Notes under the pieces: generated by a model
The model's input: only the letters and a program-made list of their open reading frames with translations
Told to the model about the DNA's origin: nothing
Database searches by the model: none
Program-made: the position numbers and the translations under genes
Part shown: in pieces, positions 1 through 10,935 of the stretch
Numbering within the stretch: the stretch's first letter is position 1
Layout: each line of letters starts with the position of its first letter
Assembly (NCBI GenBank): GCA_949358305.1
Contig: OX442315.1
Location: 9,636,427 to 9,700,426 of the forward strand
Direction: 5' to 3'
Length of the DNA: 64,000 nt
From: Strigamia acuminata
Lineage: Eukaryota; Arthropoda; Chilopoda; Geophilomorpha; Linotaeniidae

Positions 1-257
1 AAACGGTCTTCCAGTGCGTCGAGTGCTTGTACGGTGTCGTCGATCTCTTCGTTGCTTTTTGCGAGATCCAGAGTGGCGTCGAACGTCAATTGTACTCGTT
101 TCTGCTTCTGTTCGAGCTGTTGCAGCCATAATTCAATAGTGGCTTGCGGAATTGCAGCTCGTCCGTTCAGTGCAGTGGTTACCGTGGCCAAGAGTGTTTC
201 TGTAACCGCCATGGCCGCTCGGAAAGCTTTGTTCTTTAACTCAAAATTTCTCACCAT
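1..257 (-). CDS. BEL/Pao-like Gag, N-terminal part (runs off window)
   Basis: An open minus-strand frame starts at ATG 257..255 and runs off the left edge, giving 85 residues so far. It begins MVRNFELKNKAFRAAM and continues as a hydrophilic, probably helical segment rich in Gln, Leu and acidic residues (QQLEQKQKRV, then EEIDD). This resembles the DUF1759 N-terminal domain of BEL/Pao Gag proteins; that is family recognition, not a search result. The start lies 40 nt downstream of a primer binding site, which is where Gag should begin. The + strand frame over the same bases is a shadow. The remainder lies outside the window. A Gag of another LTR class cannot be excluded. Confidence 0.45.
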   Translation of the reverse strand, partial: MVRNFELKNKAFRAAMAVTETLLATVTTALNGRAAIPQATIELWLQQLEQKQKRVQLTFDATLDLAKSNEEIDDTVQALDALEDR

Positions 258-296
258 TTTAGTAAATTATTTAGATGAATTCGGAATTTAAAATGT

Positions 297-314
297 TCCC
301 GGGTTTCGGCACCA
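297..314 (-). promoter_or_regulatory. Primer binding site matching tRNA-Phe 3' end
   Basis: On the minus strand the bases read TGGTGCCGAAACCCGGGA. This is complementary to the 3' end of animal tRNA-Phe including its CCA. It sits one base inside the LTR end at 316 and just upstream of the minus-strand gag start, so it fixes the orientation of the BEL-like element. Confidence 0.75.
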
Positions 315-315
315 A

Positions 316-837
316 TGTTAAACTTGAAGTAAATAAAAAGTTATTCGAAGTTTACCAATCAATTTCCAAAGTTCTCTGGATACAAATGATGTTTCTTGAA
401 GTCAAATTGAATGTTGAAAAATGTCGTTGGAGTTTCAAGGAAGCACGACCACACAGTTTAAGGTATAAAAGTACACTGAGTTTATTCTAATCTTAAAGGT
501 AAAAGGAAATGCAAATGACACGGTTCACAGAACCAATCACAAGCATCCGTAAGGTATGGGCATGACGTGTTCGAGCAGAGGAATGCAAAGGGATTAAAAG
601 GGATTAACAAGTTAAGATTCCAATAAAAGAACAGGTCAACACATCTCAATGGAAATACAAAATACATTATAATATAAAAATGTAACATCGAAATCAAATA
701 CACAAATCAAATAAAATCCTAAATTCAATATTAAAAATCACAAGTAAAAAATGGAAATATAAATCAACAATACTAATTTAAACAATATAAATGAAACTCA
801 AATAATAATTCACGCGTAAAATCATCCGATTTTCACA
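316..837 (-). repeat. 5' LTR of the BEL-like element
   Basis: Read on the minus strand the segment starts TGTGAAAATCGG (from 837) and ends AGTTTAACA (at 316), i.e. TG...CA, directly before the primer binding site. On its right, Ty3-1 pol coding resumes in frame at 838 (ITFKKDVAW, upstream of the RT). So the right edge at 837 is supported by the host frame. The length is about 522 bp. The partner LTR and left target duplication lie outside the window; a 5-bp duplication would be ATCAC (838-842). Confidence 0.6.
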
Positions 838-3524
838 ATCACCTTTAAAAAGGATGTGGCGTGGAAAAAACAACCGTTTCGAATGTATAACCCTGCTAAA
901 ATAGCCATTATGACTAAATTAGTAGAAGAATTAGAAGCGGACAACTTGATCGAAAGAACTACTGGACCTTACATAAGTCATCCAGTGATCGTGGCAAAAC
1001 CAAACGGTACTTATCGTTTGTGTATCGATTATCGGTGGTTGAATGCAATCACCGAAATCAATGCCATACAAATGCCAAGTATTGATCTGTTACTTCACAA
1101 TACTAACCAGGCAAAGTATTTCCCCTTTCTTGACCTTACCAAAGGTTATTATCAGGTCGAAATGGACAAGGAAGATAGACAGAAAACAGCCTTTTACACT
1201 CCAAAAGGCAATTACCAATTTGTACGCATGCCTTTTGGTCTTTGCAATGCGCCGTGTACATTTCAGTTCTTAATGGAACGAGTAATGGGCGAAGCACTAT
1301 ACCAACATGCTCTAGTCTATTTAGATGACGTTATAATTTTCTCCACCACTTGGGAAAAGCATCTGGAACACATCAAAGATGTGTTAGAAAGATTGGACAA
1401 AGCCAACTTATCAGTGAATAAGGAAAAATCAAAATTTGGAAAAACGACACTCAAACTTTTGGGTCATTTAATAACTCCAACTGGATTAGCATCTGACCCA
1501 GACAAGATAGTATCAGTTAGGAAATATCCAACTCCTAAGAATTCAAAGGATATTCAACGATTTCACGGCCTGTCAAATTTCTTCCGGAAATTTATTCCTG
1601 AACATGCGAAAATTGCTAGGCCTCTAACTAGCATGATGCATGATAAAGCAGTGTTCGAATGGGGAAAAGAGCAAGAAACAGCTTTTGAAACCATAAAAAA
1701 TATTTTATGTGACGAAACACAAGTTTTGTTAATGCCAGATATGATGAAACCATTCGTAATTTTGACAGACGCGTCACATGATGGACTTGGTAGTGTATTA
1801 TGCCAAGATGTAGAATTCTTCGATGAAGGAAAAGGAGAAATGATCATGACTCCTAGACCAGTAGCTTATGCTAGTCGGGTCTTACGAGGAGCAGAAGTAC
1901 GCTACTCAACACCCGAACTCGAGTGTTTGGCAGTAGTGTGGGCAGTAGACAAATTCCGACCATATATCGAATATACGACATTTACTCTGGAATCAGACGC
2001 CGAAGCATTGAAATGGCTGATGGGAACACCGGAACCATTGGGTCGATTTGGTCGTTGGGCAATTAAACTTCAGTGTGGCGCCTTTAAGATAAAATATCGA
2101 CGAGGCACCCAGAACCATGTTGCCGACGCCTTCTCGAGAGCACCTTTAGAGATTGAAGACATTCCAACGGACGATTACTGTGAACCAATTGAGATCACTC
2201 AATTTTGGCCAGAATGGGACGGAAATCAAGAAATTATTCGACGAAATAGTAGAGAAGATTGTCAATTTCTAACGAATGTGCAGCTTCATTTCGATTATTC
2301 CAAATTATTATACAATACTTTGGAAAAAGGGGAGGAAATGGATGAAGCTACAGAAGAAACACTATTTAGTGCTTTAACTGAAGTTTTGAAGGAAGTTCCA
2401 CCAACTCGAGAAGAGATTATAGAAGCTCAACTGGCCGATAAAGAGTGTAAAACGATAATCGATCATCTAAAACGAGATGAAATCGAACAGAAAAAGTTTA
2501 AAAAAACTAAAGAATGGATGAAAGCAGTCCAAGGTTACCAATTAGATTTTCAAGAAGAAAATGGTAATGAAATGCTGATTTACTTCAAACCAACGTTTGA
2601 AGAAGAATTGAATGACTCCGGAAACGGGTTTAAAGCTGTCATTCCACCTTCATTAGTACAAACAGTACTGTTTGCCTGTCACGGACATCCATTAAGTGGA
2701 CATGCAAGGATGAGTAAGACGCTCGAACGAGCAAAACTTATATATTACTGGCCAAAAATGAATAAAGATACTCGCAATTACGTCCGAAGTTGTATTCATT
2801 GCCAGCAATACAAGCCCTGTCAACATAAGAAGCATAGAGCGAGCTACACTCCTCATAACATGTCTTACCCTTGGGAAGTAATCTGCATTGATTTAATGGG
2901 TCCCAAACCGACAGGAAGAAGCCAATACAGATTTGTATTAGTAATTATCGATCAATGCACTAAATGGGTAGAATTATTCCTTTTAAGTAAGGCATCTAGT
3001 GAATCTATCGTGAATAGATTAGGAGAAGTGATTCATAGATGGGGATACCCAAAGAAAATTGTTAGTGATAATGGGAGCCAATTCATATCCACGATTTATA
3101 AAGAGTTTTGTAAAAAACACAACATCCGAATGGCTCATGTGAGTCCATATCACGCTCAGGCCAATCCTACAGAAAGGGCCAATAGAGACATCAAACTTAT
3201 GCTGGCTCTTTATTCCGACATTCACTCCCATTGGCCAAGATTCTTAAACGAATTTGCATTTGCCTCAAGAACGGCTAAGTCCGAAGCAACAGGTGCGACG
3301 CCATTTTTACTGAACACAGGAAGAAATGTACCTCTTCCCTTTGATCCTCGGATCATTCAACATGCAAATGCATTTGACAAGAATAACCCGGAAGAATACG
3401 TATATAATTTACTTGGAATTTTACGTCGAGCACATCAAGAGATGCATTTGCGTATTCAAGCAAATTATGAGCGACAGGATAAGATTCACAGGAATAAATT
3501 TCACATTTGTGAATATACTGTCCG
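838..3524 (+). CDS. pol: Ty3-1 Pol, RT-RNase H-integrase (5' and 3' cut by insertions)
   Basis: An uninterrupted frame of about 895 residues copies element RNA to DNA and inserts it. Seen in order: RT start (PFRMYNPAKI), LCIDYR near 1018, LDLTKGYYQ near 1130 with the first catalytic Asp, YLDDV near 1318, RNase H (TDASHDGLG near 1763), the integrase HHCC finger (HGHPLSGH ... CIHCQQYK, 2678-2815), then the core with Asp in CIDLMG, Asp in SDNGSQF and Glu in PTERAN (34 residues between the last two by my count). All catalytic residues I can place are intact. Protease and gag are absent: the BEL-like LTR replaces everything before 838. At 3524 the frame is cut by NA-1 and resumes at 12836. RT and integrase motifs are of the Ty3/gypsy (Metaviridae) type. 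Confidence 0.9.
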
Positions 3525-5424
3525 TGTGACGGTGACGACCACAACTCCCATTTAACAATGGTACCGGGAAGAGATCGCAATAAATAAACAGTGAATACAA
3601 TACGAGATAAATACAAGACAGTTTATTGTTGGTAAACAATAATATCAAGGCTAAATTATACATAGGACTAATGCCGACATTTGGCAAGTTAAATCAGCTA
3701 TTAAACTATACAAAGAATTGGCCAACTGGCCCTAGAATAATATCACTACGGGTCTGGAATATGGGAGCGGTTTCCCCATCGCTCGACCTGATTATAGATG
3801 TCATCTTAAGCCGGATGGCTGTGTCCTGGAGTCCGATACGGCTTCGCTGGTTTCCTTGGTTCGCTGTGTAAACTATCGCACGTCGATAAATCGAATGATC
3901 TGAGCATTGCGGTTGACTTTGTCTGCACCGCCACAACTTTGGGAGGATATTGGTGTAAGTAAATGTATTCATTTACTTATCAATATTCCACTTATGAATT
4001 ATATTTAATTCATATCGTTGTGAATTCTTATTTAGATATTTCGGGAATAAGTTGTCGTCAACTTATCGGTTATATTGAGTTCAATATGAGATTAAGTCTT
4101 CTGACTTGATTTTGGTCCAACTGGTTGTCGAGTTTAAGTTTTGCTGTTATAAATAAAATGAAGATTAAGCTTCCCGTCGCAACACACAATTGCCATCGAT
4201 TAGAATATACGCCTTGCCATGCAGAACGGTATCAAGCGTCCCCGGCGTCGCAGCACGGTCGTCCATCGAGTGGTTGACGGTACCACGTACACAGGGGTCG
4301 ATAGCTCGCGGCTCCGCACAGCAGTTTTATCTCTCGCGGTACTAATAATAGACCGACTGCTTTGGCATCGAATACCATGAGAATCAGCTTGCCAAACACT
4401 TGGTGCTACTCGTGGTTACTGTAAAACAGACTGCTTTGGCACCATCAGGTGAAGGAACCGATTCTCAACAATACCGATGCTACTCGTGGTAACGGAATAC
4501 GTTCATACCGAAAAAGACAACTTGGTCCTGTCCGGAGGATACTGAATTGCACAACGGCGGGTTCTCCTTCGGCATCGCAACCGTAGACTGTAACATTTAT
4601 GCAACATAATAATCCCAGCACTTCGACTTCAATTGCCGGCGGTGGCATGATTCTGTAGAATCATGCAACGGTTCTTTGCGAATAAATCAACAAAGAACCA
4701 AAAGGTTTTTTACGTGAACAACGAATCATACTTCTTAAGTAACAATACCAAACAGAAATAATCAAACAGAGCTGCGGAATGGCCGATTGTTTGGGTTTAT
4801 ATAACCTGACTGGATTAAGGATTAATCCAGTCATCCAATTGGAACATGGGTTCCACGAATCCCTCCAATCCCGTATCACCGGAAGTGGATACGGAGGAGC
4901 ATTATGCTAATTCTCACCACAACCGGAACTGGATACCCAGGGCCGGAAATGGATCCACCAATCAGATCGATCGGTTGATCGATTGATCACCAAATGTTCT
5001 ATCCCGCAGAAAATGGAAGTTATAATGTATTTAACATCAAAAGACATTAATATATCTTTATATTAATGTTCACAAAGCTTCGTTTCGTTCTAGTAAATAT
5101 AGTTTTATATTTATTTACATGTTTTATATTCATATCTTGAATTTACCGCTAAATCGTGATCGCGCCATCTGGCGACAACATTGCGCATTGACAAATGCGG
5201 TTTTAGTAGACGAATCATCGTGATTTGGTCGTGATATCTTGATATCATGTAGGAATGTTATTAATACTAATTAATACATCATCTTTTATCATGGAAACCT
5301 CATAAATAGCTTTATTTAGGAATTATATCCGTTTTACACAGAATACTGTAAAAATACCGTCATAATGACACAACAGCGCTTTTCTATAGAAAATAGGCAT
5401 TTATAGCCATTAAAAACCGTCACA
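3525..5424 (-). repeat. NA-1 3' LTR
   Basis: This 1900-bp LTR is the 3' LTR in the minus-oriented element. Ends are the inverted pair TGTGACGG / CCGTCACA. It carries a GATCGATC-rich palindromic patch near 4966-4990 and a CTCF-like core near 5162-5175. The short ORFs inside it recur identically in the other LTR and are not credible genes. Confidence 0.9.
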
Positions 5425-5434
5425 CATCCCCCTT
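5425..5434 (-). promoter_or_regulatory. NA-1 polypurine tract
   Basis: On the minus strand the bases AAGGGGGATG lie immediately before the 3' LTR start TGTGACGG. This is the expected plus-strand primer. The identical arrangement precedes the Ty3-1 3' LTR at 16200-16209. Confidence 0.85.
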
Positions 5435-6007
5435 AATAACACAACTATATAATATTTTATAGAGTTTTCGTTATTCTCCTAATTAGCATAAATGCTATTT
5501 TCGGACTTGATGTATCTTGGAGATACTGTGACTTCCAATTTCGAATTTGAGTTTACATAAACTAACTTGAATTATCTAAGTTCTGGATTTCTGCCGAAAT
5601 AATCTTTTCTAATAGCCTAAATTCAAGTCCAGAATTTATTTCCAAGTCTTCTTTTTGAAGAAACTTTCGTCATACATAAAATCATCATTTGTGTTATCAC
5701 AAAATATTTATTTCATATGCCTAGTCAGATGTATTGCTATAAATATACAATAATAGCTTTCGGATGATAAGAGTTGACAATTAAGAATCAAAATGTCCCC
5801 CTTAATTGTCATGACCGGAGTCACTTGGTATTCTTTGTACAATTGACTAATTTAATTAAACTAGTTGTCTTAATAATGTAGCATTACCTTTCAAAATTTT
5901 GTTAATTCTAACTTTTATATTTTGTTCCCCTTTTCTTTAGAAAACGAGGTCATGATTTATAGAGAAAGGATTTTTCTGTTACTCTGAAATCGGGAAATCT
6001 TTTGATC

Positions 6008-7513
6008 TTACATTTTGTGTTGAGAAAGCTTCTCAAATAAGTCGGACATAGACTTATTAATAACTGCAGTTATTCTGTTTTCCATTTCCGTAAACCGTTG
6101 TTCTAATACTTCGGTGGTGACCCAATTTTGTCGGGGTCGTTTAAATGAGTCTTTTGACACATTTGAATAATCAAAATTTTTACGTTGGTCATTAAATTTT
6201 CGTTTAGACCATGTGGGACAATCTTGTTTGGTATGTCCCGGTTGTTTACAATGAAAACATTTCCTGACATAAGTGAAGGTGGCCTCTTGTGAATTTGTAG
6301 CTTCAGGAACAGAATGGTGTAAGCCAGTCTCACCATATTTATATTTGTTGGTCTCATTGCTGGTTGAACTAGTATTAAACCGACTGAGCAAGACTTTTTC
6401 AACTTTCGGTTTTGTGATGAAAGTATTCTTTTCCTGAGACGTTCCATCGAACGGTCCTCTTATTTGAGTAGTTGAAACTATTGTTTTTGTACTCGTATCG
6501 TGTTGGTAATACTTTTCCAAGGGAAAAAGAGTTTGTTTGAACCTTTTCCGATTTGAAATGGGTGTTAGGTAGAATTGTCTTGGCTGGGGACTCTTCTTGG
6601 TAGACAAATCATTCGTCCGCAAACATGAGTTTGTGATTGGCGATCGGGCACGTTGTTGTAAGTTATTTGACTGCAAACGTTTGTTTGGAGTATGCAAACT
6701 ACTCTTCTTTTTCGTGGGATTGGAAAACGAAGTTGTAAATCCATCGCAGGGATTCGGCGACAGCAAACGTTTGTTTACAGCTCGAACATCTTTCTTTTGT
6801 GTTGATATTGGTGGCCCAAAACTTTTGTTTACGGTTCCCAATTCTTTTGATAACGGTAGGTTAATCGACAGATTAAGGCTAGCCACATATCGTTGTGCTT
6901 CAGCTGGATTAGCATATCGAACTGAAATTAGCTGATCCCGATTGTAAACGAGTTTTAATTTGTTCTGAACAACCGACTGGTTAGTTAACGAACTCTCTGG
7001 ACGAGAATTATTAGGTTTATAATTCTCTTCCCCCTTATCTACCGAATTAGGTGGTTTAAACTTTTCTAAGTTAGATCCCCTACTGGATGTTTGAAACATA
7101 GTATGAAAATCTTGATTCACTAAGTTTCGACTGGATGTTTGTGGATTCCGTACTGGATCTTGATGTGAAGATTGAGATTGGGTACGATCTCGCCAGTTCC
7201 TAGCTTTTACATAGTCTGAAGCTTCGATTATATTTTTAAACTTGGTTTTATCCAGTCCATGACGATTACAATACAGAGTAAAATGATCGGGAATCTTTTC
7301 TGTTTGATCGCCAAGTGGTACATAACTTAAATTTAAGTTTGTCCGTTTATTAATTCCCTCGAGATCGACCATTTTCAATGGTTTTTGAGCCATACTAAAT
7401 TCAGAATCTGACGATTTTAATTCTTTAATTATAAAGAACACGAATATACGCCCTTTAAAAGACGATATAATACACTTTTCGCAAGAAACACTTCTAAACT
7501 TCACTTTTAACAA
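6008..7513 (-). CDS. gag: NA-1 Gag-like protein with CCHC zinc knuckle
   Basis: This ORF encodes 501 residues from the first ATG; an internal Met (MAQKPLKMVDLEG, about residue 41) is a plausible alternative start. The body is polar and rich in Ser, Asn, Lys and Pro. Near residues 418-432 it has one complete zinc knuckle, CFHCKQPGHTKQDC, followed by a basic stretch and a C-terminal helical segment ending EKLSQHKM. A knuckle followed by a short C-terminal helix is also the layout of the Ty3-2 Gag C-terminus. It probably binds element RNA in virus-like particles. I see no protease motif and no downstream overlapping pol frame. The ORF is intact, in keeping with the near-identical LTRs. No recognised capsid domain is visible by eye. 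Confidence 0.75.
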   Translation of the reverse strand: MLKVKFRSVSCEKCIISSFKGRIFVFFIIKELKSSDSEFSMAQKPLKMVDLEGINKRTNLNLSYVPLGDQTEKIPDHFTLYCNRHGLDKTKFKNIIEASDYVKARNWRDRTQSQSSHQDPVRNPQTSSRNLVNQDFHTMFQTSSRGSNLEKFKPPNSVDKGEENYKPNNSRPESSLTNQSVVQNKLKLVYNRDQLISVRYANPAEAQRYVASLNLSINLPLSKELGTVNKSFGPPISTQKKDVRAVNKRLLSPNPCDGFTTSFSNPTKKKSSLHTPNKRLQSNNLQQRARSPITNSCLRTNDLSTKKSPQPRQFYLTPISNRKRFKQTLFPLEKYYQHDTSTKTIVSTTQIRGPFDGTSQEKNTFITKPKVEKVLLSRFNTSSTSNETNKYKYGETGLHHSVPEATNSQEATFTYVRKCFHCKQPGHTKQDCPTWSKRKFNDQRKNFDYSNVSKDSFKRPRQNWVTTEVLEQRFTEMENRITAVINKSMSDLFEKLSQHKM

Positions 7514-10377
7514 GTAAAATTAAACTTCGCGTTTGTTTAACACGTGTTAGCTTTGCAGGTTACACGGCACACAAAATTCGAATCGTGACTGAAATCGGGA
7601 CGGCGTGGTCAAGATGACTCTGGAACACGTCTTCTGGTCTGGTCTGGATGCGAATGATCAGTATCTGATCTGGTCCTCCTTTAATAGCAGGGGGCTGGGG
7701 ATCCCTAGATCTCCCAACTTCTGATTGGCGGATGTTAGTGTCGGCCAATGGTATAAAGGACGTTACATCTATTTAGTAGTTCTCTACTAAGTCCGTTCCC
7801 TTCGAGATTCAATTTTACCGATAAAATAAAATTCCTTCGGGAAGACATTCGTAAAATATTGTATTTTTCAAATGAAAATAAAATAAACTTACTTCAATCT
7901 TCTTGAACTTTGGGATTTTTACCAATCCAAATAATTAAATAACTTTTCTTCAAAAAATATTTTTCTTTTAATTATTCCGTTAGTGTGTGATATCGTTACA
8001 ACCACAACTTTAATAAAGTTTTCTCAAACTCTCAATTTTTCTTATTCTTATTCAATTATCGTTCAAATAATCATTCCTTTGTAATTGAAATCTATTTTCG
8101 ATTCCCAACATTGTGTATTCATTTCCAATAGGAAGAATAATTTGACCAAGTCTTTACTTTTTCGGGTTTAAATTCCATTTTTCGAGTGTGAAAAAATAAA
8201 TTTTCACCATCCATCTCCCCCTTTTTTAACAAATTTTTTTAACAAATAAAAATTCGTTAAAATTCTTTAAATTTGTTTTGCGAGAAAAATTATCTAATTC
8301 TCTAATCTTCCAAAAGAAAATATTCGAAATTTTACTTTAAACGATAAAGTTATTGGTACAAATGTGTACTTGTTTTTCGGGAGAAAACTATTCGACAATC
8401 CTTTAGACTTTTGGGTAAAAATTATTCATCAAATCTTTCTTTTTTGATGACAATTGCTTTGATTTTTCGAAAGAAAATATCTAGCTAAATTCCACTTTTC
8501 CTGAGCGGACAATTGTTTTCACAATTAGTTATTCCTTTGCGATATTTACGAAGGACGTGTCTTTGATTATTCGTTTTAATAATTTTCGTCCCCCTTATCT
8601 CTAATAACGAGATGTTTTTGCAGAGATCTTTTATCTTTTGAATGAAAGAATATTTAAATCTCAATTGTCGTAAATACCTTCATCTGCTGCAGCATTTCCT
8701 CAATTTGAACTTTTCAAATGAAAAGACAAATCTGGAGAACTTTCACTGTCAAACTTCTATTCCTATCGCGCCAAAATTCGTAATTCACTGGTTTGGAATT
8801 CCGTATAACACGTGACACAATAACAGTATCGATGTCACAATTAAGCAGTTTACTACTCGGTCCGCGCGAGGACATGTAAATTACTTTTTCCGATAAAAAT
8901 AATTTTTCTTTGAAAAATATTTGAAATTGATTTTTCACAACTACTTTTGAATGAAATAAAATGAAGTTATTCCAACTTTTCGTTAATTGCTCACACATAA
9001 CATTCCCTTTACTGTGGGATTTGCATCGAAATTCCATTTTTAAAGAACCTTTCTTTTACTTATCGCAAATAAAACATATTCAATCGTTTTTCTGATTAAA
9101 CTTTAACACGTAAATTACGAACGAAATATATGATGACATTCCATTAACCTTTAGGAAAATTGACTAAATTCTTAATTTTTAGAGAAAAATAATGTATCTA
9201 GAATCTTTCCTTTTCCGAATAAAATCTATGTTCAAAATAGAAGATAAATCTTGTGCAATTCTTAGTTTTTTCGAATGGAAAAATACAACTTTTCATCAGC
9301 GGTGATTTATTTGATTTTTCCGAAAGAAAAATAATTACTTTGAAACTTATTTTCTTCGTTTAAATCAGCTATCTGATTTTAAAGCTTCAATCCAATCAAA
9401 AAATATTCGCTCCGTAAATATTTCATGTGGCAAAGTTCATAGCCACAAATGGATTTGTTATTCCGGTTTTAAGAAATCATGTGGGAAAATGTCCGATTAG
9501 ATTACTAAAAATATTCGTTGTTTTTCAAACAGCTAAATTTCATTTTAGAAATTCTCAAAATTTGGGAGACCCAAATATCGTTGGAAACTTAAAACACTGT
9601 TAAATTTCTGAAAGGAAAGATTGAATGAAATCCTTTTACTTTTCCGAGGGAAAGCGTTTATCGTGATTCGTAACTTTCAATGTAAAAAATACTATTCTAC
9701 GTGGTCGGCAACTTCATTCGCCGCCATTTTATATTTTCTTAATTTCCATTGTCCCGAAGGAAAAAAATGTACTTTTTGTGAAAATAGTTAATTCCTTCAA
9801 ATAAAGGTAATATTCATTTCGATTTGCAAATCTTTTCTGCGAAATGGAGTGTGTTGTTTTTCTCCAACAACTAAATTATCTTTGGTACCGATGGCAGTGG
9901 AAAAATTAGTTCGCGACACTTAAATAAATCTCTACGAACCTTCTGTAACATTTCTCCGCTGTTTTTTATCTGTTGTCCGCCATAATTTCCAAGCATTCGT
10001 TCGCACCTTGCGTTGAAGGTTTGAGTAGCTTCCCTGCTGCGTTTGATACGGAGATCGACGCGTATTGCTATGGCGCGTGGTCGCTGGCTATCGGTGTCGA
10101 CGTACAGTTACAAGAAACTTAATTTCTTGTAAATATTTCCAAATAGTTGCGGTGTTTTCTTCGTTTTAACTTTTCAGGTGGAAAGATAAATTCGTAAGAA
10201 GTCCGCCTTCTAAACTTGTATGTTTTTAGCTTTTCGAAATAAAACAAACTTCGAAAAAAATATCTGTATTCTTATTTCACTCGAAACTTTTTTTTGATTT
10301 CTTATTTAAAATACTTCGTATTCCTTAAATTGTCGAACGAAAATAGTAAAGAGAGTTCACTAAACGTTTCCATTTCG
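7514..10377. other. NA-1 long noncoding leader with dispersed palindromic motif
   Basis: About 2.9 kb between the gag start and the leader repeats holds no convincing ORF. It is AT-rich. It repeatedly contains a short hyphenated palindrome, roughly CTTTTC, three to five bases, then GAAAATA. Examples lie near 7866, 8370, 8463, 8633, 8710, 8886, 8944, 9211, 9266, 9314, 9640, 10171 and 10232. The frequency looks well above chance but was not measured. Confidence 0.55.
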
Positions 10378-10933
10378 TCAGTTTAACTTTTCACATGAAA
10401 ATATAAACTGAAAATCTATTTGTCTGTTTTAACTAAAATTTTTTTGTTAATATCGGATTCAAGATTCGCTTTTGCAATTCGATCGAATTAATTTGCAACC
10501 TATTTCAGTGATCGTGTGATAGGTCTATAACTTCCGAAATTCCTAGTTAAAGGACAGTTTTGGTGTTTCTCAAGAAAATAAACATGGTTTGAAACTGGTC
10601 TGTTTTTTAACTAAATCTTTTAGTTAAATATTTATCTCAAAATTCACTTTTACAATTCTATCGAATTTAATTGCAACCTAATCTCGGTGGGACCTCCACG
10701 TGTGAGATTAGGTGGTAGTCTTTGAAATCCCTAAAATCTTCAAACGAAAATAATGAAGGAAAATCTACTACGTATTTCTATTTCATCAGTTTAACTTCTT
10801 CACATGGAAATATAAACTGAGAATTTAATCTGTCTATTTTTAACTTAAATCTTTTAGTTAAATATTTATCTCCAATATTCACTGTTGCAATTCAATCGAA
10901 TTTAATTGCAACCTAATCTCGGTGGGACCTCCA
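10378..10933 (-). repeat. NA-1 leader tandem repeats carrying copies of the primer binding site
   Basis: Three imperfect units of about 200 bp share a common order: CTTTTCACATGAAAATATAAACTG-type start (absent or altered in the middle unit), CTGTTTTTAACT, ATCTTTTAGTTAAATATTTATC, a GCAATTC-TCGAATTTAATTGCAACC block, then a tRNA-Gln-like site. The tRNA site is degenerate in the first unit (near 10504), and intact in the second (10680-10698) and third (10915-10933). Only the third abuts the LTR. Confidence 0.7.
10915..10933 (-). promoter_or_regulatory. NA-1 primer binding site, tRNA-Gln
   Basis: On the minus strand the bases TGGAGGTCCCACCGAGATT lie two bases inside the 5' LTR end at 10936. They are complementary to the 3' end of animal tRNA-Gln with CCA. 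Confidence 0.8.
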
Positions 10934-10935
10934 CG

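Noticed and set aside
297-314. tRNA gene fragment
   Set aside because: Only the 18 bases expected of a primer binding site match tRNA-Phe; no cloverleaf.
3626-4879. ORFs of 67-88 residues inside the NA-1 LTR
   Set aside because: Duplicated identically at 11037-12290 because both are LTR; no protein features.
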